Below are positions 1-10,972 of a stretch of 64,000 bases of DNA, one piece after another. A model generated the notes under the pieces. That model was given only the letters and a program-made list of their open reading frames with translations, did no database searches and was not told the DNA's origin. Each line of letters opens with the position of its first letter. Position 1 is the stretch's first letter. A program made the translations under genes and the position numbers. Source of the stretch: CAVQRC01 sp963715045. Lineage in GTDB: Bacteria; Planctomycetota; Planctomycetia; Pirellulales; Lacipirellulaceae. Location: contig CAVQRC010000009.1 of assembly GCA_963715045.1 (NCBI GenBank), forward strand, positions 62,001 through 126,000. The letters run 5' to 3'.

Positions 1-110
1 TCGTTTTGGGTCAGTCCGACGCACTTTATTCTCTGGCGGATGCGCGTTGGCCCCGGAGTCGTTGATTGAACAGCGATCCGATTCGCTCCTGTTTCGTGAG
101 AGGTGATCTA
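1..110. other. Leading intergenic stretch / possible tail of an upstream gene
   Basis: A short open frame on the plus strand runs in from the window edge and stops at the TGA at 67-69. It could be the last 22 codons of an upstream gene, but nothing in it is recognisable. The remaining 40 bases form the leader of the next gene and carry an AGAGGTG ribosome-binding site just before its ATG. Confidence 0.3.
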
Positions 111-1021
111 ATGAGTCGACTTCTGAAACTGAGCTGCTCCGCCACCGCGGTGAGCATGCTGCTGGCATTGCCGGCCATGGCGGGACTTCCCTATGGGGAT
201 GATTTCGAAAGCGAGACTCCCGGAGCCGGACTGCCGACGAGTCCCGACGGTTACTTGCTCGAACTGGTACGGCGACTTCAACGCGCCCGACGGGTACCTC
301 GTGGGCGTCGCTCGTGACGGGACGGGTGTCGATGATCCGATCGGCCCGGACGGCAATACGAGCATCTATATCGACAACAACAATCACGGCTTCGGCCAGG
401 TGTTTCCTGAGGGCGACGGCCCCACGAACGTGCACGTCGGCTGGACGTCGAGTGTGTGGGCGGATGATCCGGCCAACTTCGTGAGCGGCTCGATCGAGTA
501 CGATCTGTTCCTCGAGCCGGCACCCGTTGGTGGTCTTACGTATATCAGCCAGCGAATTGGCTACGGGGGCGCGGGTCGTGGTGTGTTTGTGAGCACGGGC
601 AATGCCGACACGGTGGGCTGGGCCGAATTTCGCGTCGGCGAGGACGGATCGAGCAATTTCAGCGTCAACGGCATCCCGGGAATCGGCGGCAGTTCAGCCT
701 CGGTCGCACCGCTGGTGGGGGAAGTCAACCATGTCCGTCTCGATGTCACTCCCGGCTTCATCTCGTACACGCTCAACGACGAGTTGGTCGAGTTCACGGT
801 CGACACGGGTGGCGGGAACATGATCACGACCACGGTGATTCCGTGGTTTGCCGATGCGACCGGGATCAACACGCTTCACGTTCGTAGGCGACTTTCAAGG
901 CGCACCGGGCGACCCGCACGGCTTCGTGTTCATCGACAACCTGCACGTCGTGCCCGAACCGGCCGCGTTCGCCATCCTGGGCATGATCGGATGCCTGGTG
1001 GCCAGCCGACGTCGGCGATAA
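111..1021 (+). CDS. Secreted PEP-CTERM protein, beta-sandwich type (frame broken twice)
   Basis: No catalytic function is recognised; the protein is predicted to be exported and sorted to the envelope. The ATG follows an AGAGGTG ribosome-binding site and opens a signal peptide of about 22 residues (basic MSRLLK, hydrophobic core, cleavage near PAMA). The body of about 210 residues continues in a second frame from about 265 and resembles the N-terminal domain of the next two genes. From 881 a third frame gives a classic PEP-CTERM tail: VVPEPAAF, a hydrophobic helix and a basic RRRR end. The two frame breaks (about 245-265 and about 880) split an otherwise whole gene. The paralogue at 2339 reads GINMLAFVG where this one would read GINTLHFVG after removing one base, which favours a sequence error over decay. 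Confidence 0.75.
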
Positions 1022-1075
1022 CCGGCCGCAAGCAACTGGCCGCAAGCAACTGCGATGTGAACCTGGAGAGAGATT

Positions 1076-1107
1076 GGGCCGACCCGGCCGTAGCGCCGGG
1101 TCGGCCC
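1076..1107 (+). terminator. GC-rich hairpin, likely terminator
   Basis: Perfect 13-bp inverted repeat (GGGCCGACCCGGC and its complement) around a 6-base loop, 54 bases after the stop of the first gene. It is followed by CTTGGTTGTT, so the U-tract is weak. Just before it, at about 1024-1051, a 14-base unit (GGCCGCAAGCAACT) occurs twice in tandem. Confidence 0.6.
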
Positions 1108-1155
1108 CTTGGTTGTTATCCGGAACACGAGGCGGTTCGAAACGGAGGGTTTGCG

Positions 1156-2332
1156 ATGCATGATGGCAGTCGACGGTTCAATTCTTTGGCTCTGGGGACA
1201 CTCCTGGTTCTCTGCGGAGCATTCGTCGCAACGCCCGGTCCCGCCTGGGCTCAGCGGGTCCTGCTCGACGAAAGCCTTCGAGAACGATGTTCCCGACACC
1301 CTGCCGGCCAGTGCCGACACGTTCAACCGCAGTGTGGCCACCGGAGATGAAAACGACCCGTCCGGGGCGTTCGTCACCGGCGGCATGTTCGCCGATCCCT
1401 TTGATCCCGGGAATAACCAGAGCCTCGTCCTCCACAATCCCAACAGCACGACTCAGGAAGCCATCAACTGGTTTTCGATTTTTCCTGATGATGTCAACGA
1501 CCCGCATTACTACCTCAAGAATGGCGTGATCCAGTTTGATGTCTACATCGACGAACTCCAGCCCGACGGCTTCTATGGATATCTTGGAGTCCGATTTGGC
1601 TTCCAGTCCAACCCCGAGGATCGCAACCAGGTCACGATCCAGAACGATGAGACAGTCTGGAACAGTCTGCGATTCCAGGAAGGGGGTCTAACAGGAGGGG
1701 GCAACATTTTCTTCGACCAGCAGAACAGCCAGACCTATGCCAGTCCCGACTTACTCACGTTCGAAACTCCGCTTCGCGTTCGCTACGAGATCGACGGCGA
1801 GAACGCGACCTTTCGCGTTTCGATCGACAATCTGAACAACGAGGACCCGCCGGTTGACGTGATCTGGCCCGATGATGGGCAAGACGGTGCCTGGGCGAAA
1901 TACTTCAATTTCCTCACGTTTCAAAACGAACCAGCGCCCGGCATCAACGAGATCACGTTCATTACCGATGCCAGTTCTTTGAGCCAGGGTTCGATGTCAG
2001 CCCCCAACATCTACATCGACAACCTGTTGATCATCGACAACGATCAGGAGCCCGATGAGGGTCTCGAGGCCGATTTCAACAAGGACGGAATCGTTGACGG
2101 CGATGACTTTCTGATCTGGCAGTCGGGTTTCGGAACCACGACCGGGGCCACGCCCAATACGGGTGACGCCAATGGCGACGGCGCGATCAACGGCGACGAC
2201 TTCCTGATCTGGCAGGCCCAGTTCGGGATGTCGTCCGCTGGCAACGGCGGTTCGGCCGTGCCGGAGCCGGGTACGCTGATCGGCCTGGGGTTGCTGGCAG
2301 CCATGGCAACACTGCTGCGGCGGGCTCGTTGA
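1156..2332 (+). CDS. Secreted dockerin-like / PEP-CTERM protein (one frame break)
   Basis: Exported protein of about 391 residues without a recognised enzymatic domain. The ATG lies 6 bases after a GGAGGG ribosome-binding site and starts a signal peptide (MHDGSRRFNSLALG, hydrophobic core, cleavage after PAWA). Near 1270 the frame changes from LLDES to FENDVPDTLPASADTF. The body is a beta-sandwich-like domain shared with the gene downstream (compare LLDEDFDADVVDTPPASADF). A pair of dockerin-like calcium-binding repeats at about 2068-2232 carries Asp/Asn ligands (DFNKDGIVDGDDFLIWQ, DANGDGAINGDDFLIWQ), then a PEP-CTERM tail, VPEPGTLIG plus hydrophobic helix and RRAR. Only 6 bases separate its stop from the next ATG, so the two are probably co-transcribed. 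Confidence 0.8.
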
Positions 2333-2338
2333 GATTCC

Positions 2339-5300
2339 ATGATTCGTTCCCGTCGCAGATCGTCACTGCAATTCGAATCGCTCGAAGCCCGGCTGGCTCT
2401 CAGTGTCACGCTGCTGGATGAGGACTTCGATGCCGATGTCGTGGATACGCCTCCCGCTTCGGCCGACTTTCTGGCCAACGCCACGGGTCCGGATGGATTC
2501 ATTCAAATCGGCGGGCCGGACGGGTTCTACGGAACGCCCTTTCCGCCGAGCGGCAACCAGTCGTTGATCTTTGACAACCCCGGGGCAGTGCAGCCGGTCG
2601 TGAGCTGGACCGATGAGTTTGTGAATGACCCGACCGCGTTCCAATCGGGGACCGTCTCATTCGATGTTTTTCTTGCCGAGCCTTCGCCCGCAGTCGATTG
2701 GGTGTACCTCGATTTCCGGCTTGGTTACGGAGATGCCAGTCGAACCGCGCCCACGACCGTCAACGACACGACCATCTGGAACAGTTTCCGGGTGAATGCG
2801 AGTTCGGCAGACATCGTATTCGACAACGGCAACGGCGGCGGCAGCTCGCCGATCGCGAGCCGTACGCCGCTGCATGTCGAATATCAGATCGACGGCCCAT
2901 CACGGACCTATCGGCTGCTGATCAACAACAATCCGATCAGCTTCGGCGGATCGGTCGACCGGCCCTGGATGGCCGGCGCCCCGGGCATCAACATGCTGGC
3001 CTTTGTCGGCGCGTTCCCGCTCTCGTCGGGACCTGTGGCGATCGACAATCTGCTGGTTGTCCAGGGCGAAGACGTACTGCCCGGACCCTGGACGCCGCCT
3101 GAGAACGAACCGACCGACCTCCTGCAGTGGTATCAGCATCGCGGCAACAGCCGGCTCACGGGGCGGGCCAACATTCAAAACGACCTGGTCACCGACGCCG
3201 GAATCCTGTGGTCGCAGTTCATCGGCGCTCGCGAGAGCTGGGTCGCCGTCGCGGCGGACGGCGGGGCCGCGAGCGTCGAGCTGCCCGCGGCGAACGTCTC
3301 GATGAGTCAGAGCGAACGCATCGCGTGGGACATCGGCGGCCCCTACTTCGACCTCCGCGGCACCGGTGTGCTCACGGCTGAAGCGACCAATTCGCTGCGA
3401 CGCGTCGGCGATTTCATTCCCGGCAACGGCGTTCTGGAACTGCTCGAGGGCGAGGTCTTCGATACGACGTTCGGTCAGGGGGCAATTCGGCTGTACGTCC
3501 GCAGCGGCAACTCGTGGGTCCAGCAGTGGCAGTCGCCGACGATACCGGCGATGTTCGGGACCGCGAACGTAATCACGGGCGATTTCGATCAGCGACGGCC
3601 AGCTCGAGGTCGCGATCACGCCCTGGACCGATCTGTATGTGCTCGACATGGCGACCGGCCAGATCGAAGACAACGGGTCGGTTCAAACCGACGGCGAATG
3701 AGAGCGGTCGGCCCTACGGATGGCTCGGGGCCTTCGATCTGACCGGTGACGAACGAGACGAGTTCGTGCTGATGGGCGATTTCCAGGATTTCATCAGCGT
3801 CATGGGTTGGGATGCCGGAGGCAATCTGGTCAAGCTCTGGGATTACGTGTTCGAGCCGCAGCTCGCCAGTAAGCAGACGGCCCACCGCCCGGTCGCGTTC
3901 CCGGTCCGCGATCTCACGGGCGACGGTCAACCCGAGATCGCCACGAGCGTGTTCAATGAAGACGACGACCAGCGATGGCACCTGCTGGTGTTCGATGCGG
4001 CCACCGGTGCCGTGTTGCAGGACTTGCCGGACCACGCGATTGACGGGTCGCGGGATGTGGATGGCGACGGCGACTACGAGCTCTTCGTGCGGGAGACCGA
4101 CGGGGCGCTGCTGCCCTCGATCGGGACGCTCAAGATTCTCGACTACGGCGAGAGCGGGCTCACGACCTTATGGACCCGCACGAACGCCAGCTTTGTGAGC
4201 CAGGACATTTCAGACTTCCCCCTGAACATCAACTCCGCGACGGCGACCGGCAAACTGGACCTGTTGACCGGCAATCTGACGCCCGGCGGGGCCGAGGTGT
4301 TTTTTACCAAGGGCGTTGTGAACGCAGCGACGCGGGAGTTCGAGATCACCGGCTGGGAGTTCGACGGATCGGGAGCCATCGATTCCTTTGCCTCGGCCCG
4401 CGGTACGAATCTGGATGCCATCGCACTCCGCGAAACCGACGGCAGTGCTGCCCAACATCCTGCTCGCTGCCGAGGTCGTCGGTGCGGCCCCGAACTTACC
4501 GGCCGACTTCACGAAAGACGGCGTCGTCGACGGCGACGACTTCCTCGTCTGGCAGAACAATTTCGGAACGACGTCCGGGGCGACGGCGAATGACGGTGAC
4601 GCGAACGGCGATGGCGCCGTCGATGGCCAGGACTTCCTCATCTGGCAGGCGAGTTTCGGCGAGGTCAGCGGCCATCGTGTGTACCTCTCCGGCCTGGCGG
4701 GAGCGCCCGTGTTTTCGCAGGGCAGCGGGCCGCCCCGAGGGAGTGCGGTAGTCGCTCGACTCGATGGTCCACAAAGTGCTCCGACCGTGATTGTGCAGGG
4801 CGGGTCGGAAACGATTACGGCGTTTCAGCCCAGTGTCGATGGTTCAGCGGTCACGACGCTGTGGACGCAGTCGGGCATCGGGGGGCACACGGGAGCATCG
4901 CAGTTCACCGGCCAGCACGACTACAGTGGCGTCGCGGTTGGCGACGTTACCGGCAACGGGCTGCTGGAAACGCTGTTCGCCACGACAGGGGACGCGGGCC
5001 AGGCGCGTCTGGTTGCGGTGTCCAGTGACGGCAGCGTGGTATGGCACGCCGATTTCGATGTGCCGGGTGGGCCGCGGGTGTTCAATGAGCCGGGCCTCAC
5101 GCTGTGGCGGACCGGCCACTTCACGAGCACTGAGTATCAAGACGTCCTGGTCCAGACGATGCGGGGCAGCGGTGGGACGGGCGAGTTTCATCTGCTCGAT
5201 GGTCGGACCGGCGAGCTGATCTGGAGGCGGGACTTCGGCAATACGCCGGGCAGCAACAGCGTCAGCCGGGCCGCCGGCGAGGCCCACATGGTCGTCTACG

Positions 5301-6328
5301 ACTGGGATCGAGACGGGCTGGACGAAGCGGTCAATTTTCATCCGGACATGTTCTATGTGGTCGACGGCGATGGCACGAACCTCGTCGATCGGGCCGTATT
5401 GGGAGGCGGCGTGTTTCCCGGCGGGTCGCCGCTGTATGGAGCACCGATCGTCGATGATTTCCTCAACAATGGAACGGATACGGTTCTGTGGGCCGGCAGC
5501 TATTCACAGCTCGGCCTGGCTAGCAATACGGGGGTGGGCATCTGGAACACGCCCTTCGTGTTCGATGACACCCCGGGGCTTATCCAGGGCGTGGGCGATG
5601 TCGACGGCGACGGCGACCTCGAACTGTTGAGCCCGGGCCACCCGATCTCGCCCGGCAATGACACGCAGTCGTTCTTCCATGCGATCGACGCGGCGACCGG
5701 ACAGTTGTTGTGGGAAGTGCCGCTGCCAGGCCGGGCGTATGCGCCGGTGGGGGGGGCGTATTCCGACTCGCCGACGCTGAGTGTTTCGGCCGACGTCGAT
5801 CAGGACGGCCGCGACGAATCGATTTTCGTCATTTCCGATCGCATCTACGTGGTCGGGGCCGACCCGGGCGGGACGAGCGGACGGATCGAATTCACGTTCC
5901 GACCCGACGGTGGCTTGCTCAGCTCGCCGATCGTGGCCGATGCCAACGGCGACGGTCTGGCCGAGATCGTCGTCGTGTCGACCACGGGATTCGTGTACGG
6001 GATCGGCGGCACAACCGCCGCTGCCCGATCCCTCGACGCGGCGTTCAATCCAGCGTCGACTCCGCTAGCCGCCGCGGTCGCGGCCGCCCTGGAAAGCCTG
6101 TCTGCGTTGCCACGCATCGTCGACACCGTGGCCAGGGATCGCGTCGACGCGCCAGCGCCGCAACTTCCTGGTCTCCCCGATCCGATCGAATCGCGTCCCC
6201 GCCAAAGTGAGCGTTCGCAGATGACCCGCGTCACCGAAACGCCTCGTCGCCAACCGACCGAGCGGACTCGCTTACAGGACGATTTGATCTGGCAACTCGA
6301 GTTCGCCCGCCGCTGGGTCGCGCCTTGA
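2339..6328 (+). CDS. Large extracellular FG-GAP/VCBS-repeat protein with internal dockerin-like pair (three frame breaks)
   Basis: About 1,330 residues once three frame breaks are bridged (near 3590, 3665-3710 and 4445). The N-terminus has the planctomycete LEPR-like motif FESLEARLALS (residues 12-22). It is followed by the beta-sandwich domain shared with the two genes upstream, ending in GINMLAFVG...AIDNLLVV. From about 3580 onward come FG-GAP/VCBS-type repeats with D-x-D/N-x-D-G loops (DLTGDGQPEIAT, DVDGDGDYELF, DVTGNGLLETLF, DVDGDGDLELL, DVDQDGRDESIF, DANGDGLAEIVV), which normally build calcium-binding beta-propellers. A dockerin-like pair sits in the middle (about 4504-4665) instead of at the end. 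The C-terminal 90 residues are Arg/Pro-rich without a PEP motif. Role unknown; probably surface binding or adhesion. Confidence 0.75.
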
Positions 6329-6416
6329 TCACGTCGTTTGACACCTCGCGGGACGCGCTTCTAGAATCCCGCCAGTCTGACGCCCTCATTAATCCACCTC
6401 ATCCGCGAATCGCTCC

Positions 6417-7423
6417 ATGACACGCCTCACCTGGTTTGCGCGATCCTTCGTGATCGGATCGCTCCTGTTGGCGACGACCACAGCGAATTCCGCCGAAACG
6501 ATTCGGGCCGGTATTATTGGCTGCGACACGTCGCATGTGATCGCCTTCACGAAGATCTTCAACAATCCGGACGCGACCGGAGCGGTTAAAGATGTGCAGA
6601 TCGTGGCCGCCTACCCGGGCGGCAGCGACGACCTGCCTGACAGCTACAACCGACTCGAGAAATTCACCAACCAGTTGAGCGACATGGGACTCGAAATCGT
6701 CGATTCGATTCCCGAATTGCTCGAACGGGTCGACGTGGTGTTGCTCGAGAGTGTCGACGGCCGACAGCACCTCCGCCAGGCCCGGCCCGTGATCGCGGCC
6801 GGCAAGCCGCTGTATATCGACAAACCGCTCGCCGGTCGCTGGCCGACGCGATCGAAATCCTACGACTCGCCCGCGAGAACAACGTGCCCTGTTTCTCCAG
6901 CTCGGCACTCCGGTTCTCCAGGAACATCGTGGAAATCCGCGAGAATCCGAAGATCGGTGAGATCGTCGGCTGCTCGGCGTTCGGTCCGTGCACACTCGAG
7001 CCTCACCATCCGGACCTGTTCTATTACGGGATCCATGCCGTCGAGATCCTGTACGCGATCATGGGCGAGGGCTGCGAGCAGGTCTCGCGGATTCATGCGG
7101 AGGGGACGGATTTCGTGATGGGCCACTGGGCCGGAGGGCGGGTCGGAACGCTGCGGGGGATTCGGGACGGTGCCAAGGATTACGGAGCGATCGTGTATGG
7201 CTCGGCCGGGATCGAGACGGTCCGCGGATTCACGGGTTATGAGTCGCTGCTCGAGCAGGTCGCCACGTTTTTCCAGACGGGCAAGTCCCCGGTGAGCGAT
7301 GCCGAGACGATCGAGCTGTTCGCCTTCATGGAGGCTGCCGACGAGAGTAAACGGCGGGGCGGAGCTCCGGTCCGGCTCGCGGAAGTACTCGAGACCGCTC
7401 GCCGGCAGCAGAAATCCGAATAA
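6417..7423 (+). CDS. Exported Gfo/Idh/MocA-family NAD(P)-dependent oxidoreductase (one frame break)
   Basis: Predicted sugar or polyol dehydrogenase of the Gfo/Idh/MocA superfamily, about 334 residues. The N-terminus is an export signal (hydrophobic core, cleavage near ANSA), as is common in planctomycete members. A Rossmann-type start follows (IRAGIIGCDTSHVIAF), although the usual GxGxxG is altered to GIIGCDTSH. The family motif KPLYIDKPLAG (EKP-like) supplies the conserved Lys-Pro. The frame breaks at about 6834, directly after PLAG; bridging it gives SLADAIEILRLAREN, which matches the family. The C-terminal domain carries the GIHAVEILYAIMG segment with the conserved His. Substrate unknown. 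A large hairpin follows the stop. Confidence 0.8.
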
Positions 7424-7471
7424 CCGCTTTTAGAGCCGATTCCAAACATCCGCTTCGACAACCGGATTCAA

Positions 7472-7528
7472 GCCCCTCTCCCCGGACCCCTCACCTGGTC
7501 ACCTGGTGAGGGGTCCGGGGAGAGGGGC
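7472..7528. repeat. Long perfect inverted repeat / hairpin
   Basis: Two perfectly complementary 24-base arms (7472-7495 and 7505-7528), both C/G-rich with CCCCTCTCCCC and GGACCCC blocks, around a 9-base loop. It lies 49 bases after the oxidoreductase stop and 53 bases before the next gene. Without a U-tract it may act as a terminator or mRNA 3' end stabiliser, or be a copy of a dispersed palindromic intergenic repeat. Confidence 0.7.
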
Positions 7529-7580
7529 GGTTTCACGTTTGATTACGCTTGACGGTCAATAATCCGGGCTAGACATCTCG

Positions 7581-8603
7581 ATGCAGATTCAAGACGTCGC
7601 GGAACTCGAGGAACGGCTCAGCGAGCCGACCGCCGCCCTGATCGAGATGATGAGCCGCCTGCGTGGCGATCTGATCGTGCTCGGGGTGGGCGGGAAGATG
7701 GGACCGACGTTGGCGCGGATGGCGCGGCGGGCGACCGATGCCGCCGGCGTGGATCGCCGGATCATTGGTGTGAGCCGCTTTTCCGATGCCAGGCTGCAGC
7801 AGCAGCTCGAACGGCAGGGCATCGAAACGATTCGCGGAGATCTGCTCAAACCGGAATTCGTCCGCGGGCTTCCTGCTGCGGCCAGCGTGGTGTCGCTGGT
7901 GGGTCTCAAGTTCGGCACCAGCGGCGACAGTTCACTGACCTGGGCGACCAATGCGCTGGTGCCGGGATTGATCGGCATGCGTTACGCCGGCTCCCGGATC
8001 GTGGGGCTCTCGACGGGCAACGTGTATCCGCTGGTACCGGTTGACGCCGCGTGGTCGGTCGAAACCGACCCGCTCGGACCGGTCGGCGAGTACGCCATGT
8101 CGGCCGTCAGTCGCGAGAAGATGTACGAATACGCGAGCCGTCACCTCGGCTCCCGGGTCTCGATTATCCGCTTGAATTACGCGACCGAGCTTCGCTACGG
8201 CGTCCTTGTCGATCTCGCCCGCACGGTTCACGCCGAAGCACCGGTTTCTCTCGCGATGGGATACGCCAACGTAATCTGGCAGGCGGATGCGAGTGATCGA
8301 GCGCTTCGATCTCTCGAGTATGCGGCTTCACCCGCGTTCATCTTAAATGTCGCGGGGCCGGAACTCGTCGAATGCCGCGTTGTCTGCGAGCGATTCGCCG
8401 AACGATTCGATAAGCGAGTTGAGTTTGTCGGCAGCCCGGCACCGACCGCCCTGCTGAGCGATGCCACCAAGAGTGTGCAACTGTTCGGCAGCCCGCGACT
8501 CGGGCTCGACGACCTCGTCGATCTGACCGCCGACTGGATCCTGCGAGACGGCGAGACCTGGAACAAGCCGACGCACTTCGAAGTCCGCGACGGAAAGTTT
8601 TGA
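7581..8603 (+). CDS. NAD-dependent epimerase/dehydratase-like protein
   Basis: 340-residue extended-SDR-like protein. The nucleotide-binding loop VLGVGGKMGPTLARMA lies at about residues 33-49 and fits the N-terminal GxxGxxG pattern, preceded by an extra helix of about 30 residues. A GLSTGNVYPL strand and GEYAMSAVSREKMYEY correspond to the Ser/Tyr active-site region of nucleotide-sugar epimerases. The canonical YxxxK spacing is not kept (YAMSAVSREK), so catalysis may differ or be lost. The late motif ILNVAGPELVECR is typical of the family's substrate-binding half. It stands alone between the oxidoreductase and the convergent glutamine synthetase, so no pathway can be assigned. Confidence 0.7.
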   Translation: MQIQDVAELEERLSEPTAALIEMMSRLRGDLIVLGVGGKMGPTLARMARRATDAAGVDRRIIGVSRFSDARLQQQLERQGIETIRGDLLKPEFVRGLPAAASVVSLVGLKFGTSGDSSLTWATNALVPGLIGMRYAGSRIVGLSTGNVYPLVPVDAAWSVETDPLGPVGEYAMSAVSREKMYEYASRHLGSRVSIIRLNYATELRYGVLVDLARTVHAEAPVSLAMGYANVIWQADASDRALRSLEYAASPAFILNVAGPELVECRVVCERFAERFDKRVEFVGSPAPTALLSDATKSVQLFGSPRLGLDDLVDLTADWILRDGETWNKPTHFEVRDGKF

Positions 8604-8668
8604 GCGGGTCACGCCCGTGAGAGCACTTGGTGCAGAAGCGTATCGGGCACAGAAGCGTAACGGGGCGA

Positions 8669-8704
8669 GGGGGTGATCGGAATACAGCGGATCCAATCAC
8701 CCCC
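8669..8704. terminator. Hairpin between convergent genes
   Basis: 13-bp inverted repeat (GGGGGTGATCGGA against TCCAATCACCCCC, one mismatch) with a 10-base loop, between the stops of the epimerase-like gene and the opposing glutamine synthetase. Its position suits a bidirectional terminator. Confidence 0.6.
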
Positions 8705-8728
8705 CACCGCCCGCTCGCTTCTGGTTGC

Positions 8729-10972
8729 TTACTTGATGAACAACATCTCCTGGTACGTTGGCAGCGGCCACAGATCGTCGGCCACGATGCCTTCCAGAGC
8801 GTCGGCCGCTTCGCGGATTGCGAGCATTGCCGGCAGTACCTTGTCGCACCGCTGGTGTGCCGCGGCAATCCCTTCCTCGTCGTCGCGACCGGCAATTGCC
8901 GACTCGAGTTCCGCGATTCCCTCCTGCAGGCTCTTGATCAGCGACGTGAGCGCTTCGAGTGCGATCGTGTCGGCCTTGAGCCCCAGTTGCTGCAGGTTGG
9001 CGTACGACCCAGCCAGCTCGCTTTGATAGCGAATGGCGGCCGGGAAGATCATCGTCTTGGCCATCTCCAGCGTGAGGTTGGCTTCGACATCCACGGTCAT
9101 GCAGTACTGTTCGAGATACGTGTCGAGTCGGCTCTCCAGTTCGCGTTCGGAAAGCACTCCGTAGGTGCTGAACAGTTCCTTGACATCCGGGTTTTCCAGG
9201 ATGGGCAGCGCATCGGAAGTGGTCTTGAGATTGAGCAAACCACGCTTCTTGGCTTCGGCATGCCAGGCATCGCTGTAGCCGTCGCCGTTGAAGATGATCG
9301 ATCCATGCTCATCGATGATCTCCTTGAGCAGCTTCTGCAACTCGATATTGAGCTTGCTGGAGTCACCCTTGGTCGCCTCTTCCAGTCGTGTCGCGCAGAA
9401 GTCGAGTGACTCGGCGACAATCGTGTTCATGGCGACGAGCGGACCGGCAATCGACTGGTTGGATCCCACCGCCCGGAACTCGAAGCGGTTCCCGGTAAAG
9501 GCAAACGGACTGGTGCGGTTCCGATCGCCCGCGTCCTTGGGGAGTGGCGGCAAGACATCCACGCCGACAGTGAGCGTGCCCTTCGGCAATGACGAGCTGG
9601 CCTTTCCACCCTTGAGTTGCTCAAACACGTCCGTGAGCTGATCGCCCAGGAAGATCGAGATGATCGCCGGCGGGGCCTCGTTCGCACCCAGCCGATGATC
9701 GTTCCCGGCCGTGGCCACGACCGCCCGCAACAAACCCTGGTACTTATGCACCGCCCGAATCACGGCCGCACAGAACAACAGGAACTGGGCGTTCTCGTGC
9801 GGGGTGTCGCCCGGGTCGAGCAGGTTGCCTTCGGTGGCACTGCCCAGCGACCAGTTCACATGCTTGCCTGATCCGTTGACGCCCGCGAAAGGCTTCTCGT
9901 GGGTCAGGCAAACCATGCCGTATTTGGCCGCCACGCGGCGGAGCACGATCATGATCAACTGCTGATGGTCGGTCGCAACATTGGCGACTTCGAAGACCGG
10001 TGCGATTTCATACTGACCGGGCGCGACCTCGTTGTGCCGCGTCTTGACGGGAATTCCCAGTTTGAAGAGCTCCCGCTCGGCGTCGAACATGAACGACAGG
10101 ACCCGCTCCGGGATCGCCCCGAAATAGTGGTCATCGAATTCCTGTCCCTTAGGCGGCTTGGCTCCGAAGAGGGTCCGACCGGCGTTGATCAAGTCGGGCC
10201 GGGCGTAGTAGAAGTGCTTGTCGATCAGGAAGTATTCCTGCTCCGGCCCTGCGGTGGATGTGACGAGGCTCCCCTCGGGTTTGCCAAACAGGGCCAGGAC
10301 CCGCTGGGCATGCTTGTTCAGCGCCTGCATCGACCGCAAGACGGGTGTCTTCTTGTCGAGTGCTTCCCCGGTCCAGGAGACGAACGCGGTGGGAATACAG
10401 AGGGTCGTGCCGTTGGCGTTTTCGAGGATGTATGCCGGGCTGGTGACGTCCCAGATCGTGTATCCGCGGGCTTCGAACGTCTGCCGGATTCCGCCGGTGG
10501 GAAAACTGGATCCGTCGGGTTCGCCTTGAATCAACTGACCGCCACTGAACTTGGCGATCGCTTTGCCCTCCGAGTTGGGTTCGTAGAAGCTGTCGTGCTT
10601 TTCGGCGGTCTGACCGGTTAGCGGAAAGAACACGTGGGCGTAGTGAGTCGCGCCCTTTTCCATCGCCCAGTCTTTCATCGCGCCGGCCACGACGTCGGCA
10701 ACCGTGGGGTCGAGCTTGGCGCCGGTCTCGATCGTCTTGAGCAGCGACTCGTAAATCGCCTTGGGGAGCCGCTCACTCATCACGCTCTTGCTGAACACGT
10801 TCGACGCGTACAGCTGCTGCGTGGTCGTGGTGATGTAGTCGATCGCGGCCGACGGCTGATAACTGGTGGCTCCGCTGATTGCCGCCGAGCGGAGCGACGG
10901 TCCCGCCGCAGGGGAGTGGCCGGAGTCGACTGAGACGGTGGATTTTACCTGGGGTGCTACGAGAGTCGTCAC
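8729..10972 (-). CDS. glnN: Glutamine synthetase, type III (GSIII)
   Basis: Forms glutamine from glutamate, ammonia and ATP in the cytoplasm. The length (747 residues) and motifs are those of the large GSIII family, not the 450-residue GSI. Family sequences seen include the N-terminal FSKSVMSERLPKAIYESL and the glutamate/ammonia region NEVAPGQYEIAP. Further on come NGSGKHVNWSL (nucleotide and Glu binding) and the C-terminal barrel segment NRTSPFAFTGNRFEFR. I chose the GTG start because a perfect GGAGG lies 8 bases before it; an ATG 126 bases further upstream lacks such a site. The gene is monocistronic, with a convergent neighbour downstream and a 287-base leader upstream. I found no clear regulator site in that leader. 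Confidence 0.95.
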   Translation of the reverse strand: MTTLVAPQVKSTVSVDSGHSPAAGPSLRSAAISGATSYQPSAAIDYITTTTQQLYASNVFSKSVMSERLPKAIYESLLKTIETGAKLDPTVADVVAGAMKDWAMEKGATHYAHVFFPLTGQTAEKHDSFYEPNSEGKAIAKFSGGQLIQGEPDGSSFPTGGIRQTFEARGYTIWDVTSPAYILENANGTTLCIPTAFVSWTGEALDKKTPVLRSMQALNKHAQRVLALFGKPEGSLVTSTAGPEQEYFLIDKHFYYARPDLINAGRTLFGAKPPKGQEFDDHYFGAIPERVLSFMFDAERELFKLGIPVKTRHNEVAPGQYEIAPVFEVANVATDHQQLIMIVLRRVAAKYGMVCLTHEKPFAGVNGSGKHVNWSLGSATEGNLLDPGDTPHENAQFLLFCAAVIRAVHKYQGLLRAVVATAGNDHRLGANEAPPAIISIFLGDQLTDVFEQLKGGKASSSLPKGTLTVGVDVLPPLPKDAGDRNRTSPFAFTGNRFEFRAVGSNQSIAGPLVAMNTIVAESLDFCATRLEEATKGDSSKLNIELQKLLKEIIDEHGSIIFNGDGYSDAWHAEAKKRGLLNLKTTSDALPILENPDVKELFSTYGVLSERELESRLDTYLEQYCMTVDVEANLTLEMAKTMIFPAAIRYQSELAGSYANLQQLGLKADTIALEALTSLIKSLQEGIAELESAIAGRDDEEGIAAAHQRCDKVLPAMLAIREAADALEGIVADDLWPLPTYQEMLFIK

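Noticed and set aside
8627..9409. Long open frame on the plus strand opposite the glutamine synthetase 3' half
   Set aside because: It is antisense to a well-conserved enzyme and its translation has no motif; a high-GC mirror frame.
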